A DNA stretch of 64,000 bases from CAZZKF01 sp964654995 (GCA_964654995.1 CAZZKF010000004.1:31738-95737); one strand, 5' to 3'; shown: positions 9,702 through 20,396, counted from the stretch's first letter. The notes: generated from the letters alone by a model not told the origin. Numbers and translations: made by a program.

Positions 9702-10538
9702 TCACCGTTTCAGCACCTCCATGTGGATCGGGCCTTCGGCCCGGCCGTGGATGAACTGGTCGACATAAGGGTTGCCGCTGTGATCGATCTGATCGACGGG
9801 GCCGATCCAGATGATGCGGCCCTGGTACAGCATGCCGATCCGGTCGGCGATCTTGCGGGCGCTGGCCATGTCGTGGGTGATCGACAGCGTCGTCGCGCCG
9901 AGCTCGCGCACGCAATCGACAATCAGATCGTTGATCACATCGGCCATGATCGGGTCGAGCCCGGTCGTGGGCTCGTCGAAAAAGATGCACTCGGGCTCGG
10001 TGGCGATGGCGCGGGCCAGCCCGACGCGCTTGCGCATGCCGCCCGACAGCTCGGCCGGGCTCAGCTCCCCGACCTCCGGGCCAAGCCCGACCATGGCCAG
10101 CTTGGCAATCGCCACCTCCTTGGCCTGGCCCCGCTTCATCTTGCGCCCGGCAATCAGCCCGAAGGCGACATTTTCCCATACCGGCAGACTGTCGAACAGG
10201 GCGGCGCTCTGGAACAGCATGCCGAAGCGGGCGAGCATCCGGTCGCGCTCGCGCCCGCGCAGGCCGACCACCTCCTCGCCGTCGACGGTGATGCTCCCCG
10301 ATTCGGGCCGCAACAGACCGAGAATGCACTTCAGCATCACCGACTTGCCGGTGCCCGAGCCGCCGATGATGACCACCGAGCGCCCGCGCGGAATATCGAG
10401 GTCGAGGTGATCGAGAACGATGTTGCTGCCGAACCGCTTGCACACGCCGCGCAGCCGGATCATCGGCGCTTCGTCGGCGGCCACGTCCGGAGTGCCGGGC
10501 GCGGCGGAGACAGGGGCGGAAAGGGGGCGCTCGTTCAT
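9702..10538 (-). CDS. mlaF: ABC transporter ATP-binding protein, MlaF/Ttg2A type
   Basis: 278 aa. A variable N-terminal tail of about 25 aa leads into a standard ABC ATPase: Walker A GGSGTGKS (residues 59-66), Q-loop in MLFQSAALF, signature ELSGGMRKR, Walker B FFDEPTTGLDP and the switch His in SITHD. The GMRKR signature and the FQSAALFDSLPVWENV stretch are typical of MlaF, the ATPase of the phospholipid transport system that maintains outer-membrane asymmetry. It overlaps mlaE by 4 nt (ATGA). No MlaD-type MCE substrate-binding gene is in the window, so the full transporter must be completed elsewhere. Confidence 0.92.
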   Translation of the reverse strand: MNERPLSAPVSAAPGTPDVAADEAPMIRLRGVCKRFGSNIVLDHLDLDIPRGRSVVIIGGSGTGKSVMLKCILGLLRPESGSITVDGEEVVGLRGRERDRMLARFGMLFQSAALFDSLPVWENVAFGLIAGRKMKRGQAKEVAIAKLAMVGLGPEVGELSPAELSGGMRKRVGLARAIATEPECIFFDEPTTGLDPIMADVINDLIVDCVRELGATTLSITHDMASARKIADRIGMLYQGRIIWIGPVDQIDHSGNPYVDQFIHGRAEGPIHMEVLKR

Positions 10539-11314
10539 GTCGCAAAGAACATTTCGGTGATGAAATAATTGGCCACCAGGATGAGGATCGAGGCGGAGAC
10601 GACGGCGTTGCGGGTCGCGCTGCCGACGCCCTGCGCCCCGCCGCGGCTGTGAAAGCCGTGGAAACAGCCCATCAGGGCAATGATGAACCCGAACGCCGCG
10701 GCCTTGACCAGGCCGGAGAAAACATCAAGAAATTCAAGGTAATCCACCGTGTTCTTCAAGTAACTTCCGCTGGAAAACCCGAGCTTGCTGGTGCCCACCA
10801 TGTAGCCGCCCAGCACACCGATGATATCGGCGACGATGACCAGGATCGGCAGCATCAGCGTCGCCGCCACGAGGCGCGGGGCGATCAGATATTTGTACGG
10901 ATTGGTGGCCAGTGTGATCAGCGCATCGATCTGTTCGGTCACCCGCATGGTGCCGATTTCGGCGGCCATGGCGGCGCTGACGCGCCCCGCGACCATCAGC
11001 CCGGCGAGCACCGGGCCCAATTCGCGGGTAATGCCGATGACGACGATGGTGGCGACCGAGCCTTCGGCCGAGAAACGCGAGCTGCCGATATAGATCTGCA
11101 AGGCCAGCACGGCACCGGTAAACAGCGCCGTCAGCCCGACCACGGGCAGCGAAAAATAGCCGATGCTGATCATCTGGACGCCGACATGACGCACATAGAC
11201 CGGTGGCGTGAACACATGCGCCAACGAGGTGCCGGCAAAGATCGCCAGGCGTCCGGCGCTTGCCAGAAACCGCAGGGTGACGCGGCCGATCAGCGCCAGA
11301 AATTGCAGCATCAC
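10535..11314 (-). CDS. mlaE: MlaE family lipid ABC transporter permease
   Basis: 259 aa, multi-spanning inner-membrane permease of the MlaE (DUF140) family. Typical segments are visible: VYVRHVGVQMISIGYFSLPV, the long helix LTALFTGAVLALQIY, ELGPVLAGLMVAGRVSAAMAAEIGTMRVTEQIDAL, and the family block NPYKYLIAPRLVA. It works with the adjacent MlaF to move phospholipid between inner and outer membrane. Its start touches the stop of alr (no gap) and its end overlaps mlaF, so alr-mlaE-mlaF are translated from one message. Confidence 0.94.
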   Translation of the reverse strand: MMLQFLALIGRVTLRFLASAGRLAIFAGTSLAHVFTPPVYVRHVGVQMISIGYFSLPVVGLTALFTGAVLALQIYIGSSRFSAEGSVATIVVIGITRELGPVLAGLMVAGRVSAAMAAEIGTMRVTEQIDALITLATNPYKYLIAPRLVAATLMLPILVIVADIIGVLGGYMVGTSKLGFSSGSYLKNTVDYLEFLDVFSGLVKAAAFGFIIALMGCFHGFHSRGGAQGVGSATRNAVVSASILILVANYFITEMFFAT

Positions 11315-12434
11315 CTAGGCCCCGCCCTTGTAAACCCGGTGGAGCCGCGGCCCGAGGCGGGTGAGAAGCTCATAGCTGACCGACCCGGCGGCGGCTGCCG
11401 CCACATCCAGCGGTATGGCACCGCCGATCAGATCGACGAGCGTGCCGGGCGCGCATTGCTCGGCGGGTATCCGGGAGACATCGAGGGTGATCAGATCCAT
11501 GGAAACCCTGCCGACAATCGGGACTTTCACGCCGTCTATCGCGCCGAACCCCCGATTGCTCAAGGCCCGCAAATAGCCGTCGGCATAGCCGACACCGACG
11601 GTGGCCAGACGGCCCGGCCCGGTGATCCCGTGGGTCGCACCATAGCCAACGGTCATGGGGCTGTCAACGCGCCGCACCTGCAGGATTCTTCCTTGCAGGT
11701 GAACCACTTGCGCCATCGGATTGTCACCGTGATCGAGCGGATTTCCGCCGTAAAGGGCGATGCCGGGACGCACCATGTCGAGGTGATAGGCAGACCCCAG
11801 AAAGATGCCGCCGGAATTGGCCAGGCTCGCCGGTGCCGGCGGCAGGGATCCGCGCAGCTCGTTGAACAGGGCCAGTTGGCGGGCATTCATCTCGTGATCC
11901 GGCTCGTCCGAGCAGGCCAGATGGCTCATCACCCAGGTGAGCATCACTCCTTCGAGGCGGTTTGGCTCAGCGGCCAGCGCCCGGGCATCCTCGGGCGTCA
12001 GCCCCAGCCGGTTCATGCCGGTGTCGAGGTGGAGGACGCCGGCCAGCGGGGTCTCGCGGCGGCGCGAAAACGCCGCCCACAGATCGATCTGGGCCGGATC
12101 GTTCAACACCGGCGTCAGCCCGAGGCCGGCGAAATCGGCCTCGGTGCCGGCGGTCGGGCCGGTGAGCACATGAATTTCCGCCTGCGGCAGGATCTCGCGC
12201 AGCCGCGCCCCTTCCTCGAGGTCGGCAACCAGAAAGATCCGGCAGCCGGCAGCGCTGAGCGCGCGCGCCACCGGGGCCAGCCCCAGGCCATAGGCATCGG
12301 CCTTCACCGCCGCCGAGCACAGGGCCGGGGCGGCACGTTCGGCGAGCGCCCGGTAGTTGGCGCGCAGGGCATCGAGGTCAATGGTGAGGATGCCGCCCGC
12401 TGTCGCAGCCTTCAACCGTTCGCGGGAAGGGCGG

Positions 12435-12448
<14 letters not shown>
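11315..12448 (-). CDS. alr: Alanine racemase
   Basis: 377 aa, PLP-dependent fold-type III racemase that supplies D-alanine for peptidoglycan. The PLP-binding Lys49 is in AVKADAYGLG; the second catalytic base Tyr is in the TVGYGATHG region; EGVMLTWVMSHLACSD and the C-terminal beta domain (VGRVSMDLITLDV) complete the family signature. I chose the ATG at 12448 because the protein from there has normal length; it lies inside the last 14 nt of dnaB, giving translational coupling. Upstream in-frame codons would read through dnaB and do not look like protein of this family. Confidence 0.96.
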
Positions 12449-13952
<1,504 letters not shown>

Positions 13953-14034
13953 GCTTTGCCATTAGCAACGGATCGCGCCCGCGTGCAAGGCAAAAGTTAT
14001 ACCGGCCTGTGAACGACGGGGATAACCTGGCCGG

Positions 14035-15261
14035 TCAGGCGGCATCCGAGCGTGGAATGGCCTGGGCGTGCTCCCATTCATAGATGTAGTCGCGGGTGCG
14101 CGGCACTGCCTGTTTGTGCTTGGCCAGCTGGATCTGATAAACGAGCTGGTCGCCGTGCCGGAAGGTGGCCTCGCAGGCGGCGAGATAGAAGTCCCACATC
14201 CGGCAGAAGCGCTCGTCGTAGATCTCCCGGATCTCGTCGCGGTTGGCGTTGAAGCGGGCCCGCCAGGCCTTGAGCGTATCGGCATAGTGCAGGCCCAGGG
14301 TTTCGATGTCGGTCATCACCAGGCCGCTGGCCTCGATCGCCTCGGCCACCTCGGACAAGGCCGGACAGTAACCGCCCGGGAAGATGTACTTGCGAATCCA
14401 CGGATCGGTCGCGCCCGGGCCGTCGGCCCGCGCAATGGTGTGAATGAGCGCCACGCCGTCGTCCTCGAGCAGCTTGGCGACGGTTGCGAAAAAGCGGTGC
14501 AGATGCGGGGCGCCGACATGCTCGAGCATGCCGACCGAGACGATTCGATCGAACCGGCCGCTCACCTGGCGATAATCCTGGAGGCGAAACTCGACTTTGG
14601 GCTCGAGCCCGGCCGCCTTGGCGCGGGCCTGCGAGACCTTGAGCTGCTCCGTCGACAGCGTCACGCCGGTGACCCGGCAGCCGGCGACATCGGCAAGATA
14701 GAGGTCGAGGCCACCCCAGCCGCTGCCGATATCCAGCACCGTCTGCCCCGGGGCAAGCAGCAGTTTGGCGGCGATATGCCGTTTCTTCAGGGCCTGGGCA
14801 GTGTCGAGATCCTCGTCGGCGGTCGGAAAATAGGCGCAGGAATACTGGCGGTCGGCATCCAGGAACAGCTCATAAAGGCGGTCCGAGAGGTCGTAATGAT
14901 GGGCAACATTGCGACGCGCCCGGCCTACCGGATTGTATTGCGCCAGCCAGCGGAACGCCCGGCCAATCCGCGCCGCCATCCGGAACGGGCCATGTGCGGC
15001 CAGGCGGTGGCGGTTGCGCACGGCCCAGTCGAGAAAATCGTAAACATCGCCGTTCTCGACCGTAAAGGTGCCGTTCATGAACGCCTCGCCGACCACCAGC
15101 GAGGGGTTGAAAGGCAGCTTCCAGGCCACCCACGGGTCGTGAATTCGAACCGTGACTTCGGGGCCGGGCTCGCCTTCGAAGCGGTGGAAGACGCCCTTGG
15201 AGTCAATCAGATTGAGGGTGCCGATCTCGACAAAGGCGCGCAGGAACCACGGTAGAAACAT
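14035..15261 (-). CDS. cfa: Cyclopropane-fatty-acyl-phospholipid synthase family protein
   Basis: 408 aa. CFA synthases use S-adenosylmethionine to cyclopropanate unsaturated acyl chains of membrane phospholipids, usually at entry to stationary phase or under acid stress. The SAM motif VLDIGSGWGGL is preceded by HHYDLSDRLYELFLD and YSCAYFP (the substrate-binding stretch with the family Cys) and followed by VTGVTLSTEQL; an N-terminal lipid-binding region of about 110 aa is present. The family also includes other lipid methyltransferases, so the exact product is inferred. The 80-nt spacing to dnaB and 235-nt spacing to rplI suggest its own promoter. It is not normally part of the rplI-dnaB block. 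Confidence 0.88.
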   Translation of the reverse strand: MFLPWFLRAFVEIGTLNLIDSKGVFHRFEGEPGPEVTVRIHDPWVAWKLPFNPSLVVGEAFMNGTFTVENGDVYDFLDWAVRNRHRLAAHGPFRMAARIGRAFRWLAQYNPVGRARRNVAHHYDLSDRLYELFLDADRQYSCAYFPTADEDLDTAQALKKRHIAAKLLLAPGQTVLDIGSGWGGLDLYLADVAGCRVTGVTLSTEQLKVSQARAKAAGLEPKVEFRLQDYRQVSGRFDRIVSVGMLEHVGAPHLHRFFATVAKLLEDDGVALIHTIARADGPGATDPWIRKYIFPGGYCPALSEVAEAIEASGLVMTDIETLGLHYADTLKAWRARFNANRDEIREIYDERFCRMWDFYLAACEATFRHGDQLVYQIQLAKHKQAVPRTRDYIYEWEHAQAIPRSDAA

Positions 15262-15496
15262 CGAACCTCTCCCTGGTTACGCGAGCTGCGGTCAGGAGCT
15301 GACGATGTCCAGTGACCCGATCACCCGCTCCCCCGGCCCGGCTGGTCGAAAGGTTAAGTGTATCAGACATAAGGAGCCTTCGGAACCAGTGCAAGGCGAG
15401 TCGCCGACAATAATCACTGATGTGCGCGGAATCGTCGCAACCGGAAAGCCGGCCAGTATCGCCCGAGGAACTTGGCGGCGGACTTGGGAGACGGAC

Positions 15497-16153
15497 TTAG
15501 GAAGCGGGCTTGCCTGCCTCTGCAGTGTCGCTCGACTCGCCTGCCTCCGGCGATTCCGGCGAAGGCGGGGTTTCGTCTTCCCCGGCCTCGTCCTCGACCA
15601 GTTCGGCGACTGCTTCCTCGGCCAGTTCCTTGCTCTCGAAGAAGGCTTCGGCCGCCGCCACCTGTTCGCTCTTGCCGTCGTGCAGGTCGATCTGGCGTTC
15701 GGCCTCCTCGCGCGAACGGGCGACGCTGATCCGCACCGTCGCCACGACTTCCGGGTGCAGCGCGATCTTTACCTCGAACACGCCAAGGGTCTTGATCGGA
15801 CGATCCAGCATGACCTGGCGGCGTTCGACCATGAATCCCATGGCTGCCAGCTCTTCGACGATGTCGCGATTGCTCACCGAACCGTAGAGCTGGCCGTTCT
15901 CTCCGGCCTGGCGCAGCACCGTGCAGGACTGACCATCGAGCTTGGCGCCCACCGCTTCCGCCTCCTGGCGGCGCTCGAGATTGCGGGCCTCGAGCTCACT
16001 GCGGCGCGATTCGAACAGGCGGCGGTTTTCCTCGGTCGCCCGCAGCGCCTTGTTCTGGGGCAGCAGGAAGTTGCGGGCGTAGCCGTCCTTGACGGTGACC
16101 ACATCGCCCATCTGGCCCAGCTTTTCAATCCGCTCCAACAGAATGACGTCCAT
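15497..16153 (-). CDS. rplI: 50S ribosomal protein L9
   Basis: 218 aa. The start gives the canonical L9 N terminus MDVILLERIEKLGQMGDVV followed by VKDGYARNFLLPQNKAL; the connecting helix and C-terminal domain (FGSVSNRDI-like YGSVSNRDIV) follow. L9 is about 150 aa in E. coli; this one carries an extra acidic, Ser/Glu/Ala-rich tail from about residue 165 (EEAVAELVEDEAGEDE..), a feature seen in alphaproteobacterial L9. In-frame codons upstream of 16153 overlap the DUF2232 gene and are not needed. It lies 10 nt after the DUF2232 stop. Confidence 0.96.
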   Translation of the reverse strand: MDVILLERIEKLGQMGDVVTVKDGYARNFLLPQNKALRATEENRRLFESRRSELEARNLERRQEAEAVGAKLDGQSCTVLRQAGENGQLYGSVSNRDIVEELAAMGFMVERRQVMLDRPIKTLGVFEVKIALHPEVVATVRISVARSREEAERQIDLHDGKSEQVAAAEAFFESKELAEEAVAELVEDEAGEDETPPSPESPEAGESSDTAEAGKPAS

Positions 16154-16163
16154 CACAGTTCTC

Positions 16164-17129
16164 CTAACCGCCGGCGCTTGGTCCCAGGCGCTCCCGCAGC
16201 CCGGTCCATTGCTGCACCAGTCCCAAAATCGCAATCAGAATCGCCGGCCATGCCAGCATCACCAGAGCCAGGTAAAACAGTGCCAGCAGGCCGATCCGCC
16301 CCGGGCTTCGGGCGGCAAAAGCATGTACCACGCTGAGGCCCAGCAGAAAATAGGCAAACAACCCGATCACCGCCAATGCCATCGCCACCGCGCCGATGTT
16401 GCCGGGCAGCCACGAAGCGATCAGGGTTGCGCCGGTGAACCAGGCGAGGCCGGCTGGCAGATCGAGCCGGCGAAAATCCGGGCTCGGGCGGAGATTGTGC
16501 CGGGAGCGTACCAGAAGAGCCTGGCCGAGCACGCCGTTGATCACCATGAAGGTGAGCCACACCACCGCCAGAATGGCCGGCATCGCCGGCGCCAGCCCGG
16601 GAATGACCCGGCGCAGCGCCGTGATCAGCGCCTGATTGTCGGGGGTTTCCTGTATCCGGCCGGCGAACCCCTCGAGAGCAGTGCGCACAGCCCCGATCAG
16701 CCCCCCTTCGTGGCCGGCGAACAGGACCGCAGCGCCGAGCACCAGCACGGCGGCGATCCCGCACAGCCGGACCAGCAGCAGGCCCGGCGGGTACCATTCG
16801 GTTGAACCCTCCGCGGTGGTTCGGTTGAGCAGCGCCCAGCGGCTCAACAAATAAGGCGCGGCTCCGGTGAGCGCCAGAAAGATCAATCCTTCCGATGACC
16901 GCGAGGTTCCCTCGGCGTCGATCATCAGTGGCATCAGCGCCACCACCGCGGCGGCGATCAGGGTGGCAAGACCGGCGGCCAGCGGGGCCAGCCCGAGACC
17001 GCTCATGAACAACGGCAGCGGCGCCAGATTGGACAGCATCGCCGCGCCCGGGGTGCCGGCCATGGCGGCCAGATAGAGGCCGGCGCTGGCCAGCCCCGCG
17101 ATCGCCGTCAGAAGGGCGAAGCTGGACAT
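16164..17129 (-). CDS. DUF2232 polytopic membrane protein
   Basis: 321 aa with about eight hydrophobic helices, for example ALLTAIAGLASAGLYLAAMAG, PLAAGLATLIAAAVVALMPL and LLALFYLALVMLAWPAILIAI. This is the DUF2232 (YybS-related) family commonly found between rpsR and rplI in alphaproteobacteria, exactly as here. Biochemical function is unknown; distant similarity of such proteins to energy-coupling-factor S components is sometimes noted, but nothing here proves that. The start ATG at 17129 gives MSSFALLTAIAG; longer reading upstream would run through rpsR and is rejected. Confidence 0.88.
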   Translation of the reverse strand: MSSFALLTAIAGLASAGLYLAAMAGTPGAAMLSNLAPLPLFMSGLGLAPLAAGLATLIAAAVVALMPLMIDAEGTSRSSEGLIFLALTGAAPYLLSRWALLNRTTAEGSTEWYPPGLLLVRLCGIAAVLVLGAAVLFAGHEGGLIGAVRTALEGFAGRIQETPDNQALITALRRVIPGLAPAMPAILAVVWLTFMVINGVLGQALLVRSRHNLRPSPDFRRLDLPAGLAWFTGATLIASWLPGNIGAVAMALAVIGLFAYFLLGLSVVHAFAARSPGRIGLLALFYLALVMLAWPAILIAILGLVQQWTGLRERLGPSAGG

Positions 17130-17194
17130 GATGGCGTGTCTTTCTCCGGCGCACAGTGCGGTCAGCGGACCGCTCGAACCCGACCGTCGGGCCC

Positions 17195-17458
17195 TCAGCG
17201 GACCAGGAACGGCAGCAGCGCAAGATTGCGCGCCCGCTTGATCGCTTTCGCCAGCTCCCGCTGCTTCTTGGAAGAAACGGCGGTGATCCGGCTGGGCACG
17301 ATCTTGCCACGCTCGGAAATATAGCGCGACAGAAGCTTGACGTCCTTGTAGTCGATCTTCGGCGCGTTCGGGCCGGTAAACGGGCAGGTCTTGCGCCGGC
17401 GAAAGAACGGGCGCCGGGCCGGCTCGAAGGACCGGCCGCCTGGCTTGGCTTCGCTCAT
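17195..17458 (-). CDS. rpsR: 30S ribosomal protein S18
   Basis: 87 aa. RRPFFRRRKTCPFTG, IDYKDVKLLSRYISERGKI and the basic helix KKQRELAKAIKRARNLALLPF are the S18 hallmarks. S18 dimerises with S6 on the platform of the small subunit. It overlaps rpsF by 4 nt, so the two partners are translationally coupled. Confidence 0.98.
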   Translation of the reverse strand: MSEAKPGGRSFEPARRPFFRRRKTCPFTGPNAPKIDYKDVKLLSRYISERGKIVPSRITAVSSKKQRELAKAIKRARNLALLPFLVR

Positions 17459-17946
17459 GTCTCATCTCCCGACTTTGCGGCCGGTGGCGTGTCGGCGGCC
17501 TTGTCCTTGGCCTCTTCACTGGCGGCCGGAGCCGCCGGGGCAGCCTCGGCCTTCGGGGCTTCGGCCCGGTCGCGCGGCCGCGGGCCGCCGCGATCACCGC
17601 GATGACCGCGGCCATCACGGGACGATTTCGCCCGCATCATCGCCGACGGGCCATCTTCCAGCTCATCGACGCGCACCGTCATATAGCGCAGGATGTCGTC
17701 GTTGAGGCGCTCCTGGCGCTCGAGTTCCTGAACCGCCTCATGCGGCGTATCCAGGTTCATCAGTACGTAATGGCCCTTGCGGTTCTTCCTGATCCGATAG
17801 GCCAGCGTGCGCAGGCCCCAGGTTTCGGTCTTGGTGACCTTGCCGCCGCCCTTTTCGATGATCTCGGCGAACTGCTGGGCCATATCGGCCACGTGCTGGG
17901 ACGAAATGTCCTGGCGCGCGATGAAAATATGCTCGTAGTAAGGCAT
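17455..17946 (-). CDS. rpsF: 30S ribosomal protein S6
   Basis: 163 aa. The S6 fold is recognisable from MPYYEHIFIARQDIS through GGGKVTKTETWGLRTLAYRI..KGHYVLMNL to RYMTVRVDELEDGPS. A low-complexity tail of about 50 aa, rich in Arg, Gly, Asp then Ala and Pro, extends past the globular domain, as in other alphaproteobacterial S6 proteins. The ATG at 17946 is preferred over an in-frame upstream Met (17958) because the family starts MPYYE/MRHYE. First gene of the leftward S6-S18-DUF2232-L9 operon. Confidence 0.96.
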   Translation of the reverse strand: MPYYEHIFIARQDISSQHVADMAQQFAEIIEKGGGKVTKTETWGLRTLAYRIRKNRKGHYVLMNLDTPHEAVQELERQERLNDDILRYMTVRVDELEDGPSAMMRAKSSRDGRGHRGDRGGPRPRDRAEAPKAEAAPAAPAASEEAKDKAADTPPAAKSGDET

Positions 17947-18056
17947 GGAACAGCGCACTCCTTCTGGCTGTTGGGTGCCCGGTGCTGCGCCGGTTTCGGC
18001 GATCAGCAGTCACGGGCTCAGCCGGCATTGCCGGCAAGGAGTTTCAAAGGCGGCGC

Positions 18057-18084
18057 ACTATACATCATCTGGCGGCCTGTGCAA
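18057..18084 (-). promoter_or_regulatory. Candidate housekeeping promoter for rpsF operon
   Basis: On the minus strand a TATAGT -10 box (18057-18062) lies 16 nt from a weak TTGCAC -35 box (18079-18084). It would start transcription near 18050 and give a leader of about 100 nt before rpsF. Pattern match only. Confidence 0.45.
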
Positions 18085-18108
18085 GCCCGTAGAGGTGGAT
18101 TCGAGCGC

Positions 18109-18137
18109 TTGACAGGGGGCGGCATGCAGGCTTTCTT
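18109..18137 (+). promoter_or_regulatory. Candidate housekeeping promoter for fabD operon
   Basis: A perfect TTGACA -35 box (18109-18114) with 17 nt spacing to a poor -10 element (TTTCTT, 18132-18137), about 55 nt upstream of the fabD GTG. It is back to back with the rpsF promoter candidate in the 245-nt divergent region. The weak -10 keeps confidence low. Confidence 0.4.
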
Positions 18138-18191
18138 TGCGCCCGGGACAGGGCGGCCCGAAAGCGGCCGCCGGAACGGGAGCAACACGCG

Positions 18192-19133
18192 GTGACACGA
18201 GCCTTTGTCTTTCCCGGTCAGGGCAGCCAGGCGGTGGGCATGGGCCAGGCGCTGGCCGAGGCCTTTGTGAGCGCCCGCGAGGTGTTCGAAGAGGTCGACG
18301 AGGCCCTCAAGCAGCATCTCTCGAAGCTGATGTTCGAGGGCCCGGATGACGAGCTGCGGCTGACCGAAAATGCCCAGCCGGCACTGATGGCGGTGAGCCT
18401 GGCGGCGCTGCGCGTCATCACCCGCGACGGCGGCATGGATTTGCCGGCCAACGTGGCAATGGTCGCCGGCCACAGCCTCGGCGAATATTCGGCGCTGGCG
18501 GCGGCCGGTGCCCTCGAGGTGGCCGAGGCGGCGCGGCTGCTCAAGCGCCGCGGCCAGGCGATGCAGCGCGCCGTGCCGGTGGGCGAGGGGGCGATGGCGG
18601 CGCTGCTCGGCATCGACTGGGAAACCGCGCTTCAGGTGGCGGCCGATGCGGCCGAGGACGGGGTCTGCGAGGCGGCCAATGACAACGCGCCCGGCCAGGT
18701 GGTGATCAGCGGCCACCGGGCGGCGGTCGAACGGGCGATCGACATTGCCCGCGGGCGCGGCGCCAAACGCGGCGTGCTGCTGCCGGTCAGCGCCCCCTTT
18801 CACTGCAAGCTGATGGCGCCGGCGGCCGAGGAAATGGAAGAGGCGCTGGGTGAAGCCGAAATCGCGACGCCGGCGGTGCCGGTGGTCGCCAATGTGACCG
18901 CCCGGCCGGTCACCGAGCCGGACGAGATCCGCCGGCTTCTGGTCGAGCAGGTGACGGCCGCCGTGCGCTGGCGCGAAAGTGTCGAGTACATGGTCGAGGC
19001 CGGCGTCGATACGCTGGTCGAGATCGGCGCCGGCAAGGTGCTCTCGGGCCTCGCCCGGCGCATCCATCGTGATCTGGCGGCGGTCAGCATCGGTACGCCC
19101 GAGGACATCGAGGCCTTTTTCGCCTCCCTGTAA
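18192..19133 (+). CDS. fabD: Malonyl-CoA:ACP transacylase
   Basis: 313 aa. FabD loads malonyl groups from CoA onto acyl carrier protein to start fatty-acid elongation. Visible motifs are FPGQGSQAVGMG near the N terminus (oxyanion loop), the nucleophile elbow GHSLGEYSALAAAG, the substrate Arg/His region with SAPFHCKLM, and VEIGAGKVLSGL at the C terminus. The start is GTG at 18192 (VTRAFVFPGQGSQ). First gene of a classical fabD-fabG-acpP-fabF cluster. Confidence 0.97.
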   Translation: MTRAFVFPGQGSQAVGMGQALAEAFVSAREVFEEVDEALKQHLSKLMFEGPDDELRLTENAQPALMAVSLAALRVITRDGGMDLPANVAMVAGHSLGEYSALAAAGALEVAEAARLLKRRGQAMQRAVPVGEGAMAALLGIDWETALQVAADAAEDGVCEAANDNAPGQVVISGHRAAVERAIDIARGRGAKRGVLLPVSAPFHCKLMAPAAEEMEEALGEAEIATPAVPVVANVTARPVTEPDEIRRLLVEQVTAAVRWRESVEYMVEAGVDTLVEIGAGKVLSGLARRIHRDLAAVSIGTPEDIEAFFASL

Positions 19134-19172
19134 TCGGGCGGGGCGACGCAGGCGGTCAAGGAAGGGAATCCC

Positions 19173-19910
19173 ATGTTCAATCTCAGCGGAAAATCGGCGC
19201 TGGTCACCGGCGCCTCGGGTGGAATCGGTGCTGCGATTGCCAGAACCTTGCATGCCGCGGGAGCAACGGTTGCGCTCTCCGGCACCCGCGAAGAGGCGCT
19301 GGCGGCCGTAGCCGAGACCCTTGGCGAGCGGGTCCATGTGGTGCCTTGCGATCTCGGTGACCGGGCCGCCGTGGCGGCGCTGCCGGCCCGTGCCGAAGAG
19401 GCGATGGGCCGGATCGACATTCTGGTCAACAATGCCGGGGTGACCCGCGACCGGCTGGCCGTGCGCATGAAGCTCGAGGACTGGGACCGGGTGCTCGCGG
19501 TCAATCTGACCGCTGCCTTCCAGCTTGCCCAGGCGGTTCTGCCGGGCATGATGAAACACCGCTGGGGGCGGATCATCGGCATTTCCTCGATCATCGGGGT
19601 GACCGGCAATCCCGGCCAGACCAATTACGCGGCGTCGAAAGCCGGCATGATCGGCATGAGCAAGGCGTTGGCCCAGGAAGTGGCAAGCCGCGGGATCACC
19701 GTGAACTGCATCGCGCCGGGCTTCATTGCCACGCCGATGACCGAAGTTCTGCCCGAGAAGCTGCGCGACAAATTGTGCGAGAAGATTCCCGCCGGCATGT
19801 TCGGCACGCCCGACGATATCGCCGCTGCGGCTGTTTATCTGGCCAGCGACGAAGCCGGTTACGTGACCGGGCAGACCTTGCATGTGAACGGTGGAATGGC
19901 CATGATCTGA
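19173..19910 (+). CDS. fabG: 3-oxoacyl-[acyl-carrier-protein] reductase
   Basis: 245-aa SDR that reduces 3-oxoacyl-ACP with NADPH in fatty-acid synthesis. TGASGGIGAAIA binds NADPH, NNAGVTRD follows, and the catalytic Ser-Tyr-Lys are in ISSIIG and NYAASKAG; the C terminus GQTLHVNGGMAMI is diagnostic of FabG. AAGGAAGGGAATCCC supplies the ribosome site. Its position between fabD and acpP confirms the assignment against other SDRs. Confidence 0.97.
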   Translation: MFNLSGKSALVTGASGGIGAAIARTLHAAGATVALSGTREEALAAVAETLGERVHVVPCDLGDRAAVAALPARAEEAMGRIDILVNNAGVTRDRLAVRMKLEDWDRVLAVNLTAAFQLAQAVLPGMMKHRWGRIIGISSIIGVTGNPGQTNYAASKAGMIGMSKALAQEVASRGITVNCIAPGFIATPMTEVLPEKLRDKLCEKIPAGMFGTPDDIAAAAVYLASDEAGYVTGQTLHVNGGMAMI

Positions 19911-20053
19911 AAGGTCCGAGTCGGGCCGGGGGGATTCTGGTCAAGGCCGGAAAAGTGTGATAGGGAGTTGCGCAAACGGGGTGCTCCGCGTTGGCCCGGG
20001 CTGTCCGGGTTCGGAAATGTCGTTGAATTACCATAGCTTAAAGGATAGCTGCC

Positions 20054-20290
20054 ATGACTGACGTTGCCGATCGGGTAAAGAAAATCGTCATCGAACATCT
20101 GGGCGTGGACGAGGACAAAGTGGTCGAGACCGCGAGTTTTATCGACGATCTCGGTGCTGACAGCCTCGATACCGTCGAGCTGGTCATGGCCTTTGAGGAA
20201 GAATTCGGCTGCGAGATTCCGGACGATGCCGCCGAAAAGATTCTGACGGTCAAGGACGCCATCGACTACATCAGCCAGAACGCCGGCTGA
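20054..20290 (+). CDS. acpP: Acyl carrier protein
   Basis: 78 aa, highly acidic four-helix carrier. The phosphopantetheine attachment serine is in GADSLDTVELVMAFEEEF, the universal DSL motif. It carries growing acyl chains between FabD, FabG and FabF, all encoded beside it. A 143-nt spacer separates it from fabG, so it may have its own promoter, and a strong hairpin follows it. Confidence 0.98.
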   Translation: MTDVADRVKKIVIEHLGVDEDKVVETASFIDDLGADSLDTVELVMAFEEEFGCEIPDDAAEKILTVKDAIDYISQNAG

Positions 20291-20300
20291 TCCACGCTTG

Positions 20301-20338
20301 AACCCGGTGCCGCCGGCTTGCCGGCGGCGTGCCGGGTT
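20301..20338 (+). terminator. Strong hairpin between acpP and fabF (attenuator or processing structure)
   Basis: Nested complementary arms AACCCGG/CCGGGTT and GCCGCCGGC/GCCGGCGGC close on a two-base TT loop, with only a T versus GTG bulge between the arms. It starts 10 nt after the acpP stop. No U-run follows, so it is not a canonical intrinsic terminator; partial termination or 3'-end protection would let acpP be expressed above fabF. Confidence 0.6.
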
Positions 20339-20396
20339 GCAGACCCGACGGCGGCTGAAGCAGGGCCACCGGCGATCGCACCAACGAGGCAGGGGC

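Noticed and set aside
17947..18191. S6:S18 autoregulatory leader RNA before rpsF
   Set aside because: I could not see the conserved stem and bulge by eye; a covariance-model search would be needed.
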